Part shown: piece after piece, positions 1 through 9,780 of the stretch
Position numbering within the stretch: the stretch's first letter is position 1
How the letters are laid out: the number at the start of each line of letters is the position of its first letter
Source of the DNA: Datisca glomerata
Taxonomy: Eukaryota > Streptophyta > Magnoliopsida > Cucurbitales > Datiscaceae
Direction: 5' to 3'
Length of the DNA stretch: 64,000 bases
Assembly (NCBI GenBank): GCA_003255025.1
Contig: QANY01013337.1
Location: 1,180,237 to 1,244,236 of the forward strand
Translations under genes and position numbers: made by a program
Notes under the pieces: generated by a model
Databases searched by the model: none
What the model saw: the letters and a program-made list of their open reading frames with translations, nothing else
Told to the model about the DNA's origin: nothing

Positions 1-89
1 CATATGGTGGATTGAGATTTGTGAACAAATATATGCTTATGGAAGAATGGCTGCTGTAAAAATATCGTAGTCAAATTGAAACAAAAGTA

Positions 90-316
90 GGCTATATTAT
101 TGTTGCTTCGAGAATAAATGTGGGTATTTTGAATTGTGCAACCTTCTTGATGAAGTGAGTGAAGCCAGTTGCAAGAACAATGATTTAAAAGAACTTAAGG
201 ATGAGCTCCACCATATGGATATAAGGATTCAAGCATTAGAGAGTTGGATGGGCACGTTGAAATTTTTTTTCATGTTGCATTCTATGTTTTGCATTTATAA
301 TTATGGTCATTGTTAG
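90..316 (+). pseudogene. GRF-type zinc finger / coiled-coil fragment, decayed
   Basis: In one frame from about position 120 the translation reads NKCGYFELCNLLDE. This resembles the end of a plant GRF zinc finger (Cys, then GYF, then an acidic stretch). It is followed by a Lys/Glu-rich helix (KELKDELHHMDIRIQALE) and a hydrophobic C-terminal tail before a stop at 314-316. GRF finger + short coiled coil + hydrophobic tail is a common small plant protein, often scattered by transposons. The first half of the finger is missing or frame-broken, so this is called a relic. It could also be an exon of a longer gene starting left of the window. Confidence 0.4.
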
Positions 317-874
317 TGGCAAGTAGGATCAGTTGTAGTATTAATCAGTATGTGGTGATAATTATTTGTATGTCTGAACTTGTTTTATACTTAGTGCAAG
401 CATGTATAGAGATTGTAATTGTACCAAATTAAATTATTTTGTTGCACTATATGGTAGACAAGGCTTATTGCCCAGCTAAAACAATTGACATAAATGAGAA
501 AGATTGTTAACTAAATTGTTTTAAACCTTGTGAAAAGGTACATATGAGAAAAATGAAGCACAATTAGCCACATACAAAAGCTTGATAAATATTACAACTA
601 CTCAACTTTAACAAATCTATCCACAATAAGAACTTATATGGGAGTCTCATATAAGAACTTTCAAGTGAACATCGAACTAACACCAATGCAATGACCGACC
701 AATAAGCTTAGTTCTTGACAATGATCATGTTGTAAAATGTTAAAAGAGCACGTATGAGTATTTTATGAACTTTGTTATTTTAAGCTACTTTGAATATCGC
801 ACCTTAATAGTTCGTAGCCTCCATGTACATGTCTTTTCAGCATAAACAATCACCAAAATGTCGGCGTGGATTTG
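317..874. other. Intergenic AT-rich DNA, nothing recognised
   Basis: No open reading frame of note, no tandem repeat and no terminal repeats were seen in this stretch between the zinc-finger relic and the first palindrome cluster. Confidence 0.6.
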
Positions 875-1116
875 AAAACTTGAAAGATTCAAGTAGTTGT
901 TTATGGTTACTTGAATCCTTCAAGTAGTTACTTTATTTTACTAGTCAGCAAATCAGAGACTAGTAGACTACTTGAAGGGTTCAAGTAGTTTTTTATAACT
1001 ACTTGAACCCTTCAACTAGTTTTTTTTTTCAATCAGCAACCCAGACACCAGGCGACTACTTCAATGGTTCGAGTAGTTATTTATGACTACTTGAACCCTT
1101 TAAATAGTTATTTTTA
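875..1116. repeat. Palindrome cluster A (about 6 units)
   Basis: About six copies of a short interrupted palindrome with arms ACTACTTGAA and TTCAAGTAGT around a 3-base centre. Successive copies tend to alternate between a GGG-type and a CCC-type centre. It is the same unit as in the clusters at 2460, 3688, 6400, 7090 and 8620, but lies outside the inverted repeats of the 2009-9780 element. It therefore probably belongs to a second, partial copy of that element. Units here are more mutated than in the later clusters. Confidence 0.85.
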
Positions 1117-1199
1117 GTCTGCTAGTAAGCAACCAAGTAATTACTTGAGCTCTTTTCTATGTTCAAAAAAAGAGAAGAAATGGTAACTGAGTGCGTCTC

Positions 1200-1450
1200 G
1201 TTGAAGAAGAAGAATAATAATGGGCCTGTCTCACTAAAGAAGCAGCAGAAGAAGAATGGGTCTCCCTGAAGAAGAAGAAGAAGAAGAAGAAGAAGAAGAA
1301 GAAGAAGAAGAAGAAGAAGAAGAAGAAGAAGAAGAAGAAGAATGAGTATCGCTAAAGAAGAAGAATGGGTCACCGTCTTGCTGAAGAATCATAGAGTCTC
1401 ATTGAAGAAGAAGAAGAGAAGGAGGAGGAGGAGGATGAGCTTCGTTGAAG
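1200..1450. repeat. GAA trinucleotide array
   Basis: Nearly continuous (GAA)n, purest from about 1267 to 1340, with interrupted GAA tracts on both sides. On the minus strand it encodes poly-Leu, so the open frame there is an artefact of the repeat. A GAA-rich stretch also lies just inside the right end of the MULE (9477-9560), and its complement (CTT-rich) lies just inside the left end (2240-2370). A GAA-rich subterminal zone therefore seems to be part of this element family. Confidence 0.9.
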
Positions 1451-1460
1451 AAGATGGAAT

Positions 1461-1880
1461 AAGCAAGACATGAGGAAGCTAAAAATGGAGAAGATAGTAC
1501 TTGTCAAATTTGTTTGATTTGATATGTGTATTGGGAAGAGAAGAGAGATTATTAGGGAAGAGAGAGATTGTATTAGTTATTTTAATTTGGTAAGAAAATA
1601 AGCAAGATAGGAGGAAGCTAAAAATAGAGAAGATAATACTTGTCAAATTTGTTTGATTTGATATGTGCATTGGGAAAAGAAGAGAGGTGATTAAGGAAGA
1701 GAGAGATTGTATTAGTTGATTTGATTTGGTGAGAGAAGAAGCAAGAAAGGAGGAAGCTAAAAATGGAGAAGATACTACTTGTCAAATTTGTTTGATTTGA
1801 TATGTGTTTTGGGAATAGAAGAGAAATGATTAGGGAAGAGGGAAATTGTATTAATTGATTTGATTTGGTGGGTCAAAGAT
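1461..1880. repeat. 139-bp tandem repeat, three copies
   Basis: Three head-to-tail copies begin near 1461, 1600 and 1739 with the word AAGCAAGA, giving a period of about 139 bp. Each contains GGAAGCTAAAAATGGAGAAG followed by a T/G-rich stretch (TTGTTTGATTTGATATGTG). The copies differ by scattered substitutions. The array adjoins the GAA tract and ends near a (TA)n run at 1893-1908. Confidence 0.85.
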
Positions 1881-2239
1881 ACATTTTTCTTATATATATA
1901 TATATATATGAGAAAATTGTATTTTTTTTTCCAAGAAAAACTTTAAAATGGTGTAGATTTATGAATAAATTTTTATTGATTGACCATGAAAATTGAGAGA
2001 TTAATGTTGGGTTATTTGCATAAATATACATTTTCCATTTTTTGTTAGGATTTTTATACTCATTTCCAGAAATTAAGAATTATATACCATTGGCTCACCA
2101 TTATCAACATCAAGCATGGCAAGTCTCTATTTTCTCATCATTTTCTTTCCCTTACCCATGCAAAGATCAAATCAACCATGGTTGATAAATACTCACTCTC
2201 CCACTCTTAGCTCTCCTTTCAAGCTTTTTCTCTTCTCTT

Positions 2240-2376
2240 CTTCAACAAAAACATCTTCTTCTTCTTCGTCATCTCTTCTTCTTTTATTCTTCTTCTATTT
2301 ATTCGAGACCCTGTGACCATCCTTTTTAGCTAGACCCAACCATTCTTCTCCTTCTTCTTCTTCAATGAGAGCAGAC
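2240..2376. repeat. CTT-rich subterminal zone (left)
   Basis: A CTTCTT-rich stretch lies just inside the left terminal inverted repeat. It mirrors the GAAGAA-rich stretch at 9477-9560 inside the right terminal repeat, as expected if the element's inverted-repeat symmetry extends well beyond the terminal 90 bases. Confidence 0.6.
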
Positions 2377-2459
2377 CGGTACCCATTCTTCTCTTAATTT
2401 TTACGCATAAAATGCTTCAAGTAATGGTTTGAGTAATGATAGAATAAAACCAACGATTT

Positions 2460-2935
2460 GGACGGAACAACTATTTGAATCCTTCAATAAGCCACTAATG
2501 ATTGGGTTGTTGATGTAAAAAAAATTACTTGAATGATTCAAGTAGTTAGAGACCCGTTCTTAACCCTTCAAATAGTCAAGTGGTCTCTGCTTTACTACTG
2601 TCATATAAAATCAACTACTTGAAGGGTTCAAGTAGTTATAAACAACTACTTGAACCCTTCAAGTAGTTACATGCTCTTTGGATAAGTGAGTGAGATAATC
2701 AGATGACTACTTGAAGGGTTCAAGTAGTTATAAAATACTATTTGAACTCTTCAAGTAGTTATAAGCTCTCTAGATAAATGACTACTTGAAAGGTTCAAGT
2801 AATGTTTTATAACTACTTGAACTCTTCAAGTAGTCACATGCTCCCTGCACTATTGTCTACAAGAATCAAAATAACTACTTGAAGGGTTCAAGTAATTATA
2901 AACCACTACTTGAACTCTTCAAGTAGTCACGTGCT
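2460..2935. repeat. Palindrome cluster B (about 11 units)
   Basis: About eleven copies of the ACTACTTGAA-NNN-TTCAAGTAGT palindrome. GGG-centred and CCC/CTC-centred copies alternate with spacers of roughly 10-40 bases, so a copy and its neighbour are approximate reverse complements and can also pair with each other. Many copies keep both 10-base arms intact. Confidence 0.9.
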
Positions 2936-3044
2936 CTATGGTTCCTTAATAAGAATAAATATAATTATTATTTATAAATAAATAACTACTACAAAATTAA
3001 ATAAACTTTATAGGTGAAAGTTTTTTTTTTTATCTTAAACAGAT

Positions 3045-3632
3045 ATGTCTGAAATTCGGATATTGGTGGTACACGGTGGTATTATCAACGTCGGACAGCT
3101 GCTTATGAGATGCACATACAGATGACCAAATGGTGTGAGAATGAGCTTAAAAATAATCATGATGCTTCTCGCAGACTTTCAGTGGTTGCTTCAGATATTC
3201 ATGAGTTTCGTGTAAGTACTAGGGATAGATAGCATATTGGAAACTTGCATAATAAAACATGCACTTGTCATGAATTTGATCTAAACCAATACCCTTGCGC
3301 ACATGTCTGCTTACAACTTATGCTCTAAGTTTTATAAGGTTGAGGCACTATTGGCAGCCTACGTAGAAACAATTCACCCCCTTGAAGATCCTACAGACTG
3401 GACTATCATTGACGAGGTGAGAGAAAGAATTGTCTTACCCCCTATGATGAGGCGGTCTAGTGGGAGGCCTAGGGTAAATAGAATACCATCTAGAGGTGAG
3501 GATGTACAACTAAATAAATGTAGTCGATGTCATTTACGCGGACACAATAGACAGACATGCAAACATCATATCCCTCTTCACATCCGTGAAGAGGATTTTG
3601 TATGGACATTATATCTATTTTTATCCACCTAA
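3045..3632 (+). pseudogene. MULE transposase C-terminal part (SWIM + zinc knuckle)
   Basis: The first frame reads YHRRTAAYEMHIQMTKW, then a stretch ending NKTCTCHEFDLNQYPCAHV, a SWIM-type zinc finger (CxC...CxH). A frame change near 3300 leads into the open frame 3303-3632. That frame contains KVEALLAAYVETIHPLEDPT followed by a CCHC zinc knuckle (CSRCHLRGHNRQTC). This order, SWIM finger then zinc knuckle, is the normal C-terminus of plant Mutator-like transposases, which bind terminal inverted repeats and catalyse cut-and-paste transposition. The DDE catalytic core was not found upstream: that space is occupied by palindrome cluster B. The gene is truncated and frameshifted. Confidence 0.75.
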
Positions 3633-3687
3633 GTATTTATTTGTTTTGGTTAGTAAGCAAACTGATGCAAATTGCGTATATTCGATG

Positions 3688-4155
3688 ACTACTTGAAGGG
3701 TTCAAGTAGTGGTTCATGACTAATTAAACCCTTCAAGTATTACATTGTCTTTAGACAAATCACTACACTAGACAAAAATGACTACTTGAGGGTACAAGTA
3801 GTAATTTTTTATTACTTCAAAGGTTCAAGTAGTAAAAATAAACAATATAACTATTTAAAGGGTTCAAGTAATATATTTTTACTACTTGAACCCTTCAAGT
3901 AGTAATATTGTTTGTTGCCCTCCTTTTATACAGAGAGCATGTAACTACTTGAAGGGTTTAAGTAGTATTTTTTTACTACTCGAACCCTTCAAATAGTCAT
4001 ATTGTCCGTTGCCCTCTTTTTATACAGAATGCATGTAATTACTTGAAGTGTTCAAATACTATTTTTTACTACTTGAACTCTTCAAGTAGTAATATTGTTC
4101 GCTGCCCTCTTTCTATACAAAGAACATGCAACTACTTGAAAGGTTCAAGTAGTAT
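3688..4155. repeat. Palindrome cluster C (about 11 units, 94-bp higher-order period)
   Basis: Eleven palindrome units. From about 3900 they form a higher-order repeat: a GGG-type unit, T-rich spacer, CCC-type unit, then a unique spacer (TATTGTTTGTTGCCCTC...TATACAGAGAGCATGT). Starts near 3942, 4036 and 4130 give a 94-bp period. The fourth higher-order copy is split by the solo LTR and resumes at 6370. Confidence 0.9.
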
Positions 4156-4166
4156 TTTTTTATATT

Positions 4167-4171
4167 GTTTG
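4167..4171. repeat. Target-site duplication GTTTG (left)
   Basis: Matches GTTTG at 6370-6374. The uninterrupted array reads TATTGTTTGTTGCCC or TATTGTTCGCTGCCC at the same place, so the pre-insertion site can be read directly from neighbouring repeat copies. Confidence 0.85.
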
Positions 4172-6369
4172 TATTGGAGGTTATGCCCTCAAAGCATGTA
4201 CGTTGCCATTTTGATATAAAATTTAAACAGAATCACATTTTTCTTATAATTGTTCTTTTAAATTATTGTTGAATAATTTATATAAATATATCAAAATTTC
4301 ATATTCATTAATGAGACTATGATCTTGTATTAGTACGAGAAGATTAAGATCATAGATAATGAATAAAATCATCAGCAACATATTAAAATATAGAATCTTT
4401 AATAAATGGTTGCTAGTACAGTTAGTTGAGCATTCGTGAATGTGTGTGATCTTGATTCAGATCATTGATGTTGATAGATATCTTAGTGAATGCACTTTAT
4501 ATAATAAAATTATATATGACATGACCGATGTGGATTAATATATTTATTAATGTGCTGTTTATCATAAAAATTTAACACACATCAATTCGATGATCATATG
4601 TAGATCAGTCTGAATTCCTGAGTAGTCGTGAACTCTTATCCATGTCTACTTGATCTTTTGATTGACTCGTTAAGGTCTGTTTGTTAATCAGGCTAGTGAC
4701 TTTTGTTTTGAAGATTCTGTGATGTGGATGGCTGGGGACATGATCTTACAAAATTTAAAATCTAAACTTTCCTAACGGATCGTATATTAGTTCCCTTAAA
4801 TGTTAATTCTGGAACTGAATGATTGTTGAGCTCAAATTTATAATAAGATTATAAATTAGTCATTCACTAGTGGATTAACCCTAAACCCTAAACCCTAAAC
4901 GGTACTTAAGGATCAAGAGGTAATTAGAAGGGTAAAATAATAATTTTGACCGATTCTAATTTACGAACCAATAATTGGAGGACAGAACTACATGAAATGA
5001 TTATGTCGGTGGCCTACGTGAGAATACCCTGTAAATATATTATATAATATCTAAGAGTGATATCATATTTATAGTGGAGTAATAATGAAATTAATAAATA
5101 AGATTATTTAATTAAAGAGTTTAACTAATAATCCGATTTATTAGAGCTTAGAATTATAGGTCCATGGTTTCCAAGTCACCTCTATACTATGTTGTCTAAG
5201 GTGTGAACATTTTAGGACATGAGAAAATGACTGACTTGAAAAAAAATTATTCTAGGGCAAGTACATAATTATGTATGATTAATAATTAAATTTTATATAT
5301 ATTTACATCTAATTTTCAGAAATTATATATATATATATATCAATTTTTTAATTATCGATAAGTGAGATAGAATATCTAATTTGTGAAATTAGATGATTAA
5401 ATTATTATGAGATAATAATTTAAATCAACTGAATCTGTTATTTGTGAATAACAGATAAGTTAGTTGATAAAGATAATGAGATATGTTAATTTTGAATTAA
5501 CTGATATCTAGATAATTATCTGATTAAAATAACTATTTAATTTATAATAATTGTCGCATGTTAATCACTGATAAGGTATAACCACATGGCACTACAGTAG
5601 TGCCGTGAGGCATTGTGCTAGCTCATGACACACTGCAGTGTCATGTGGCAATACAGTTGTGCACAATTATAGTGGATCCCACTACAATTGGTAATTTTAT
5701 TATTAAATATTATTTTAATTTATCCCTAAAAATCTAATACGTCATTATCTAGAATATATACAGATATTATTCTAATGGTCTGGGTTGTTGAACGAAGAGG
5801 AGAGAATCAGTTGATCAGATCATCAGTTCGTCAATAAAGAGTTGAATTGAGAACACAATTGGTGTCAAAAAGATTTTCTTATGTGATTAAACGTTAATCA
5901 AATCTCTAAAAGAATAATCATCATATTCTTTTAGAGAATCGTCTCACTAAAATCTTTATCAATAAATCTTTAAATCTCATGTGTTTAGAACATTTAGAGA
6001 CTATAAAAAGTGTCTTGTAATATTCTACGTGCGCACACACTTCCTAGTGCGCTGAAGATTGACTTGGAAAATCTTGGCGTGGATCTCGGAGTCTGCTGAT
6101 CGTTGGAACGATTTCGTGGAAACGGAGGATCGATCGATTTTTGCAAAGACACTTGATATAGAATACAAGTGGTATATGATTCCTTACCTTGTAAGTTGTA
6201 TATTTAACTTATAAATATATAATGGATCCTAATTGATTGAAAATGAGTTTTCAATAAAAGTTTTTTTTGGTTATCGTGGCATTGAGCAATTTTGTTTTAT
6301 TAAAAGATTCATTTTTATTAAAAGTTTAATTTTTCAAAAAGTCCTTGCGCCTCCGTCGCGACGACCACA
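4172..6369 (+). mobile_element. Solo LTR of a Ty1/copia family
   Basis: The sequence starts TATTGGAGGTTATGCCCTCA, matching the reversed right ends of the LTRs at 48331-50494 and 56927-58840 (TGTTGGGGGTTATGCCTTCA type). It stays similar along its length, for example the telomere-side block near 4850, the ATAT-rich middle and the GATCGATC/CTTGTA block near 6120-6200. It is flanked by a perfect 5-bp target duplication GTTTG (4167-4171 and 6370-6374). There is no internal region, primer site or second LTR, so it is a solo LTR left by LTR-LTR recombination. It interrupts palindrome cluster C and is therefore younger than that array. Length is about 2.2 kb, like the full-length element's left LTR. 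Confidence 0.88.
4879..4900. repeat. Short interstitial telomere-type repeat
   Basis: Three tandem CCCTAAA units plus one C, the plant telomere repeat. At the corresponding place the two other LTRs of this family (near 49790 and 58160, reverse strand) read GAATTAATGGTACTTAAG with no telomere motif. In this solo LTR about 22 bases replace a single T between GATTAA and GGTACTT. Confidence 0.85.
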
Positions 6370-6399
6370 GTTTGCTGCCCTCTTTTTATACAGAGAGCA

Positions 6400-6462
6400 T
6401 GTAACTACTTGAAGGGTTCAAGTAATATTTTTTTACTACTTAAACCCTTCAAATAGTCATAT
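6400..6462. repeat. Palindrome cluster C continuation (2 units)
   Basis: One GGG-centred and one CCC-centred unit to the right of the solo LTR, preceded by the same TTTATACAGAGAGCATGT spacer as cluster C. This is the displaced remainder of cluster C. Confidence 0.85.
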
Positions 6463-7085
6463 TGAGCCCCTAATCAGTTTATAATTTCTTGAATTACAAT
6501 CAACAGATATATCTAATAAAAAATTTATTATCTAAAGAAGTGTTTATAAGAATTTAGACATCCAAACCACAAATAAAAAACAAAGCATTCATAGTTATGC
6601 AAGACCCTCAAGTGGAGATGTATGACAAAAAAAAGTCAATAGCCAACTATTTGCGAAATTGTGGCATAGGTTTCCGTTTTATAGTTTTAAGTCCCGACCA
6701 TAAACAAGGCCTCCAAAAATTTTAAGGCAAAAACACCACAATCAAACTTACAAAACAAAAACAAAATAAAATCAAATATCCTTCTTCCATGAATTAAGGT
6801 CATATGTACTAAAACAGTATACTCTAACAGTGGAACTTCTTCAGTCACAGTTCAACTTCAAGCAAAGGACTCGGCAAGTCTACCTCTTCCTCAGTAACAG
6901 CCCCAACTTTAGCAACGACCCCAACTTTATGAACTTCTGTAAAAAAAATTCAGAATGGTTGTTGCTCTTCTAGGTCAGTAGGTTTCAGAGTCAAAAGAAC
7001 TTGCAACTATAAATTAAAACAAAAAAATGTGTCATTATCTGTTGAAAGTACAGATATAAATTAAGTTTCATGATTTATTTATATA
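6463..7085. other. MULE interior, no gene recognised
   Basis: AT-rich DNA between cluster C and cluster D. It may hold the 3' part of the minus-strand DUF1985 gene, but no continuous frame or known motif was found. Confidence 0.5.
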
Positions 7086-7089
7086 TAAA

Positions 7090-7530
7090 AAATTACTTGA
7101 GTCCTTCAAGTAGTCATTTGTTCTGATTTTCAGAAACAAATGACTAATTGAAGGGTTCAAGTAATCAGGTACTGCTACTTGAACTTCTCAAGTAGTGAAC
7201 AAATGACTACTTGAAGGGTTCGAGTAGCCAGATACAACTATTTGAGCCCTTCAAGCAGTCACTTGTTCTGATTTCCATAAATAAATGACTACTTGAAGGA
7301 CTCAAGTAGTCAGATACTACTACTTGCATCCCTTGAATAGTGAACAAATGACTACTTGAAGGATTCAAGTAGTCAGATACAACTACTTGAACCGCTCAAG
7401 TAGTGAACAAATGACTAATTGAAGGGTTCAAGTAGTCAGGTACAACTACTTGAACCCTTTAAGTAGTTACATATTTTGACTTCTTGAGTGAAATCACTAC
7501 TTGAAGTGTTCAAATAGTCAGATACACTAC
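7090..7530. repeat. Palindrome cluster D (about 12 units)
   Basis: About twelve units, again alternating in centre type, several preceded by AACAAATG or followed by CAGATAC. Variant centres are shared in complement: a unit with centre GAGTCCTTC (7094 area) and one with GAAGGACTC (7290 area) are reverse complements. Units may therefore have spread as inverted pairs. Confidence 0.9.
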
Positions 7531-7964
7531 TTGACTTACCAGTACAAAAATGATAAAACAAGAACATGTGTTCTTACCAATTTACCAGTGAAAATATCCT
7601 TCTGCACTTTTTTCATGCGACACAATGGTGTTAGTTGTCCAGTTAACTAATCTTGAAAAATGATTAGCAACCTTTTTCACATACAGGTTTCCAATTGTGG
7701 GGATGACCTCATATGCCTAAACCTGTATAAATCAATAATAATTATTCTCCATTAATTTTGGAAGCATAAAAAAGAAGAAGAGGGGAATGGAGATACCTGA
7801 AAAGCATATGGGAATTGAAACCCCCAATGTGTATGTATATTCAGCAATTTTTTCCCAACCATCTTCTTTTTCTTTTTTTGACTTCCACTCGCTTCCTCAT
7901 CATTAAATTCTTTGGGAAGGGTGTTCTTCAAAGCTCGTATGGTCCTCCCAAAGCATACCTCCCC

Positions 7965-8354
7965 CTATGGGTAGCTATTAACATCATCCAGATTATCAAC
8001 TAACATCACCCACACATTATCAATCTTATTCATTCTCTCATTCCCAAGCAAAACATACTCTAGTAAATAAAGTAGCCCCAACTTCACAACATTACCATCC
8101 TCAACACCTTCGCTGCCAATAAAAACTTCCTTCAACCACTTGTTGTTGATGCTGTCAACAAGGTTAAAGTAATGATCCCTAATCTTATTAGGGGCAGCCT
8201 TGTCATTTGTCACAAGGTTAGGAGGAGTGCTACAGTGAAGGCCAGTTGTCAAAGCGAATTCTTTCTTAGAGAACCTTATTATTTTTCCAACTATGAGAAA
8301 ATACATCTCATCTTTAGCAGTGAAATGCTTTGGCATAGCTTCTCTGAGAAGCAT
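7965..8354 (-). pseudogene. DUF1985 domain fragment (MULE-captured)
   Basis: A 129-residue open frame on the minus strand. Visible pieces are FTAKDEMYFLIVGKIIRFSK, KEFALTTGLHC, and a later stretch with LYLLEYVLLGNERMNKIDN then a D-x-x-DDVNSYPWG-like end. This fits DUF1985, the helical domain that precedes Ulp1/C48 protease-like domains in plant MULEs and their host-annotated relatives (for example 'FALTTGLNC' and 'FLEGVLL..D'). Upstream exons and any protease domain were not recognised. It lies between clusters D and E and is opposite in orientation to the transposase remnant. Its start is arbitrary, as it is probably an internal exon. Confidence 0.65.
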
Positions 8355-8619
8355 GTGATAACATATGGTTCTAAAAAACTGGATACTCCTTATGTCCAGA
8401 AAATGTTTGAAACATGTCTTCCTAACAGAATCTTCTAAGATTCAGTGAACTTCTCATTCAGTTTTGTAATAGCATTTAGGCTGGAGTGACATTTCACTCT
8501 TCCAAGGATAATTTCATCATCATTAAAGATTGGAGTCAGCTGAATTTTTAGAGCCATATCTGTTGAAACATGCAGAGATATAAAGTAAGAATCATCATTT
8601 ATTTATACATATAAAAGTA

Positions 8620-9215
8620 CTTGATTGCTTACTGAAGGGTTAGAGTAGTTATAGAAAACTACTTGAACCATTCAAATAATGAACTAGTGACTACTTGAAG
8701 GGTTCAAGTAGTCACATACAACTACTTAAAACCCTCAAGTAGTGAACAAATGACTACTTGAAGGGTTCACATAGCAGATACAATTATTTAAACCCTTCAA
8801 ATAGTGACTTGTTTTGACTACTTGAACTCTTCAAGTAGTGATTTATTTTGACTTTCAAATTTAGAATCACTACTTGAAGGGTTCAAGTAGTAAGATACAC
8901 TACTTGAACTCTTCAAGTAGTGACTTGTTTTGACTAGCAAATTCAAAATCACTACTTGAAGGGTTCAAGTAGTCATATACACAACTTGAACCCTTCAAGT
9001 AGTCACTTATTTTAACTTTCAGAGTCTAAATCACTACTTGTAGGGTTCAAGTAGTCAGATACACTACTTGAAGAAACCTTCAAGTAGTCACTTATTTTCA
9101 TTTCTAGAATCAAAAGAACTACTTGAAGTTTTCAAGTAGTGAGATGTTATTTTCAAATTGACTACTTGAAGGGTTCAAGTAGTTCTAAACAACTACATGA
9201 ACCCTTCAAGTAGCT
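8620..9215. repeat. Palindrome cluster E (about 16 units)
   Basis: The largest cluster, about sixteen units over 600 bases with alternating GGG and CCC/CTC centres. It contains some of the best-preserved copies (both 10-base arms perfect near 8693, 8872, 8950 and 9160). Confidence 0.9.
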
Positions 9216-9476
9216 AATATATTCAAATGGTTATCACATTCATCTATAAAAAACATTAACCAATCCAGACATGCAAAATGTTATAATCATCAAGAGAGGC
9301 AACCTAGACAACCTAAACCCTAGAAGATTTTTTCCTAACCCAAGAACTTAAAAAGTCCAATAAGAAGAACAAAAGAAAAAGTTACAAACTCTAAGTTATT
9401 TTCTGCGTCCAAAAAAAAAATAATAGATACCTGAGTTTGTCCATAGATGGATGTCGTGTCAGAGTGCTATAGAAAT

Positions 9477-9625
9477 TGAAGAAGAAGAAGAAGAACACGA
9501 CTTGCAGGGACTATCTTGCCGAAGAAGAAGCTAAAGAGACGCGAGGAAGAAGAGAGCAAATGAGCGTAAACATATGAGAATGGAATCAGAAGAGACGTGA
9601 CGCGAAGAAGAGTGTGAGGCAAGTT
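9477..9625. repeat. GAA-rich subterminal zone (right)
   Basis: GAAGAAGAAGAAG followed by purine-rich sequence just inside the right terminal inverted repeat. It mirrors the CTT-rich stretch at 2240-2376. Confidence 0.6.
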
Positions 9626-9780
9626 ACTGCCTTTTTCAACTTGATGGAACTCGTCGGCAGTGTTTGTGAACAATAAATAAAGTTTGATTTAGTTGACCAG
9701 TATATAAATTTCTGAATTTTAAAAATGGGGTATAAAATCTAAAAAAAAATAAAAATAAAGTATATTTATACAAATAACTC

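Larger units (their letters stand above)
2009..9780. mobile_element. Mutator-like element (MULE) with DUF1985, decayed
   Basis: The left end starts GGGTTATTTGCATAAATATA and the reverse complement of the right end starts GAGTTATTTGTATAAATATA. Similarity continues inward for about 90 bases (TTTTTAT/TTAGATTTTATACC, then CAGAAATT), which fits long MULE terminal inverted repeats. Flanks TTAATGTTG and TTAATAAAG give only a weak 9-bp target duplication. Inside are a MULE transposase C-terminus (3045-3632, +), a DUF1985 fragment (7965-8354, -), CTT/GAA-rich subterminal zones in mirror orientation, and palindrome clusters B-E. A MULE transposase together with DUF1985 is known from plant KAONASHI/CUMULE-type elements, which also capture Ulp1 proteases; no Ulp1 catalytic part was recognised here. 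A solo LTR (4172-6369) interrupts it. Both genes are broken, so it is not autonomous. Confidence 0.7.

Noticed and set aside
1122..1373. Minus-strand open frame encoding a long leucine run
   Set aside because: It is simply the (GAA)n microsatellite read on the other strand; composition is that of the repeat and no start or flanking motif supports a gene.
4879..4900. True telomere or subtelomere boundary
   Set aside because: Only three units, embedded in the middle of an LTR with similar sequence continuing on both sides.
8172..8438. Plus-strand open frame of 88 residues
   Set aside because: It overlaps the DUF1985 frame on the other strand, which has recognisable family motifs; the plus frame has none.
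2460..9215. CRISPR-like array interpretation of the palindrome clusters
   Set aside because: The spacers are not unique or of constant length, units alternate in orientation, and the sequence is plant nuclear DNA with transposon genes.
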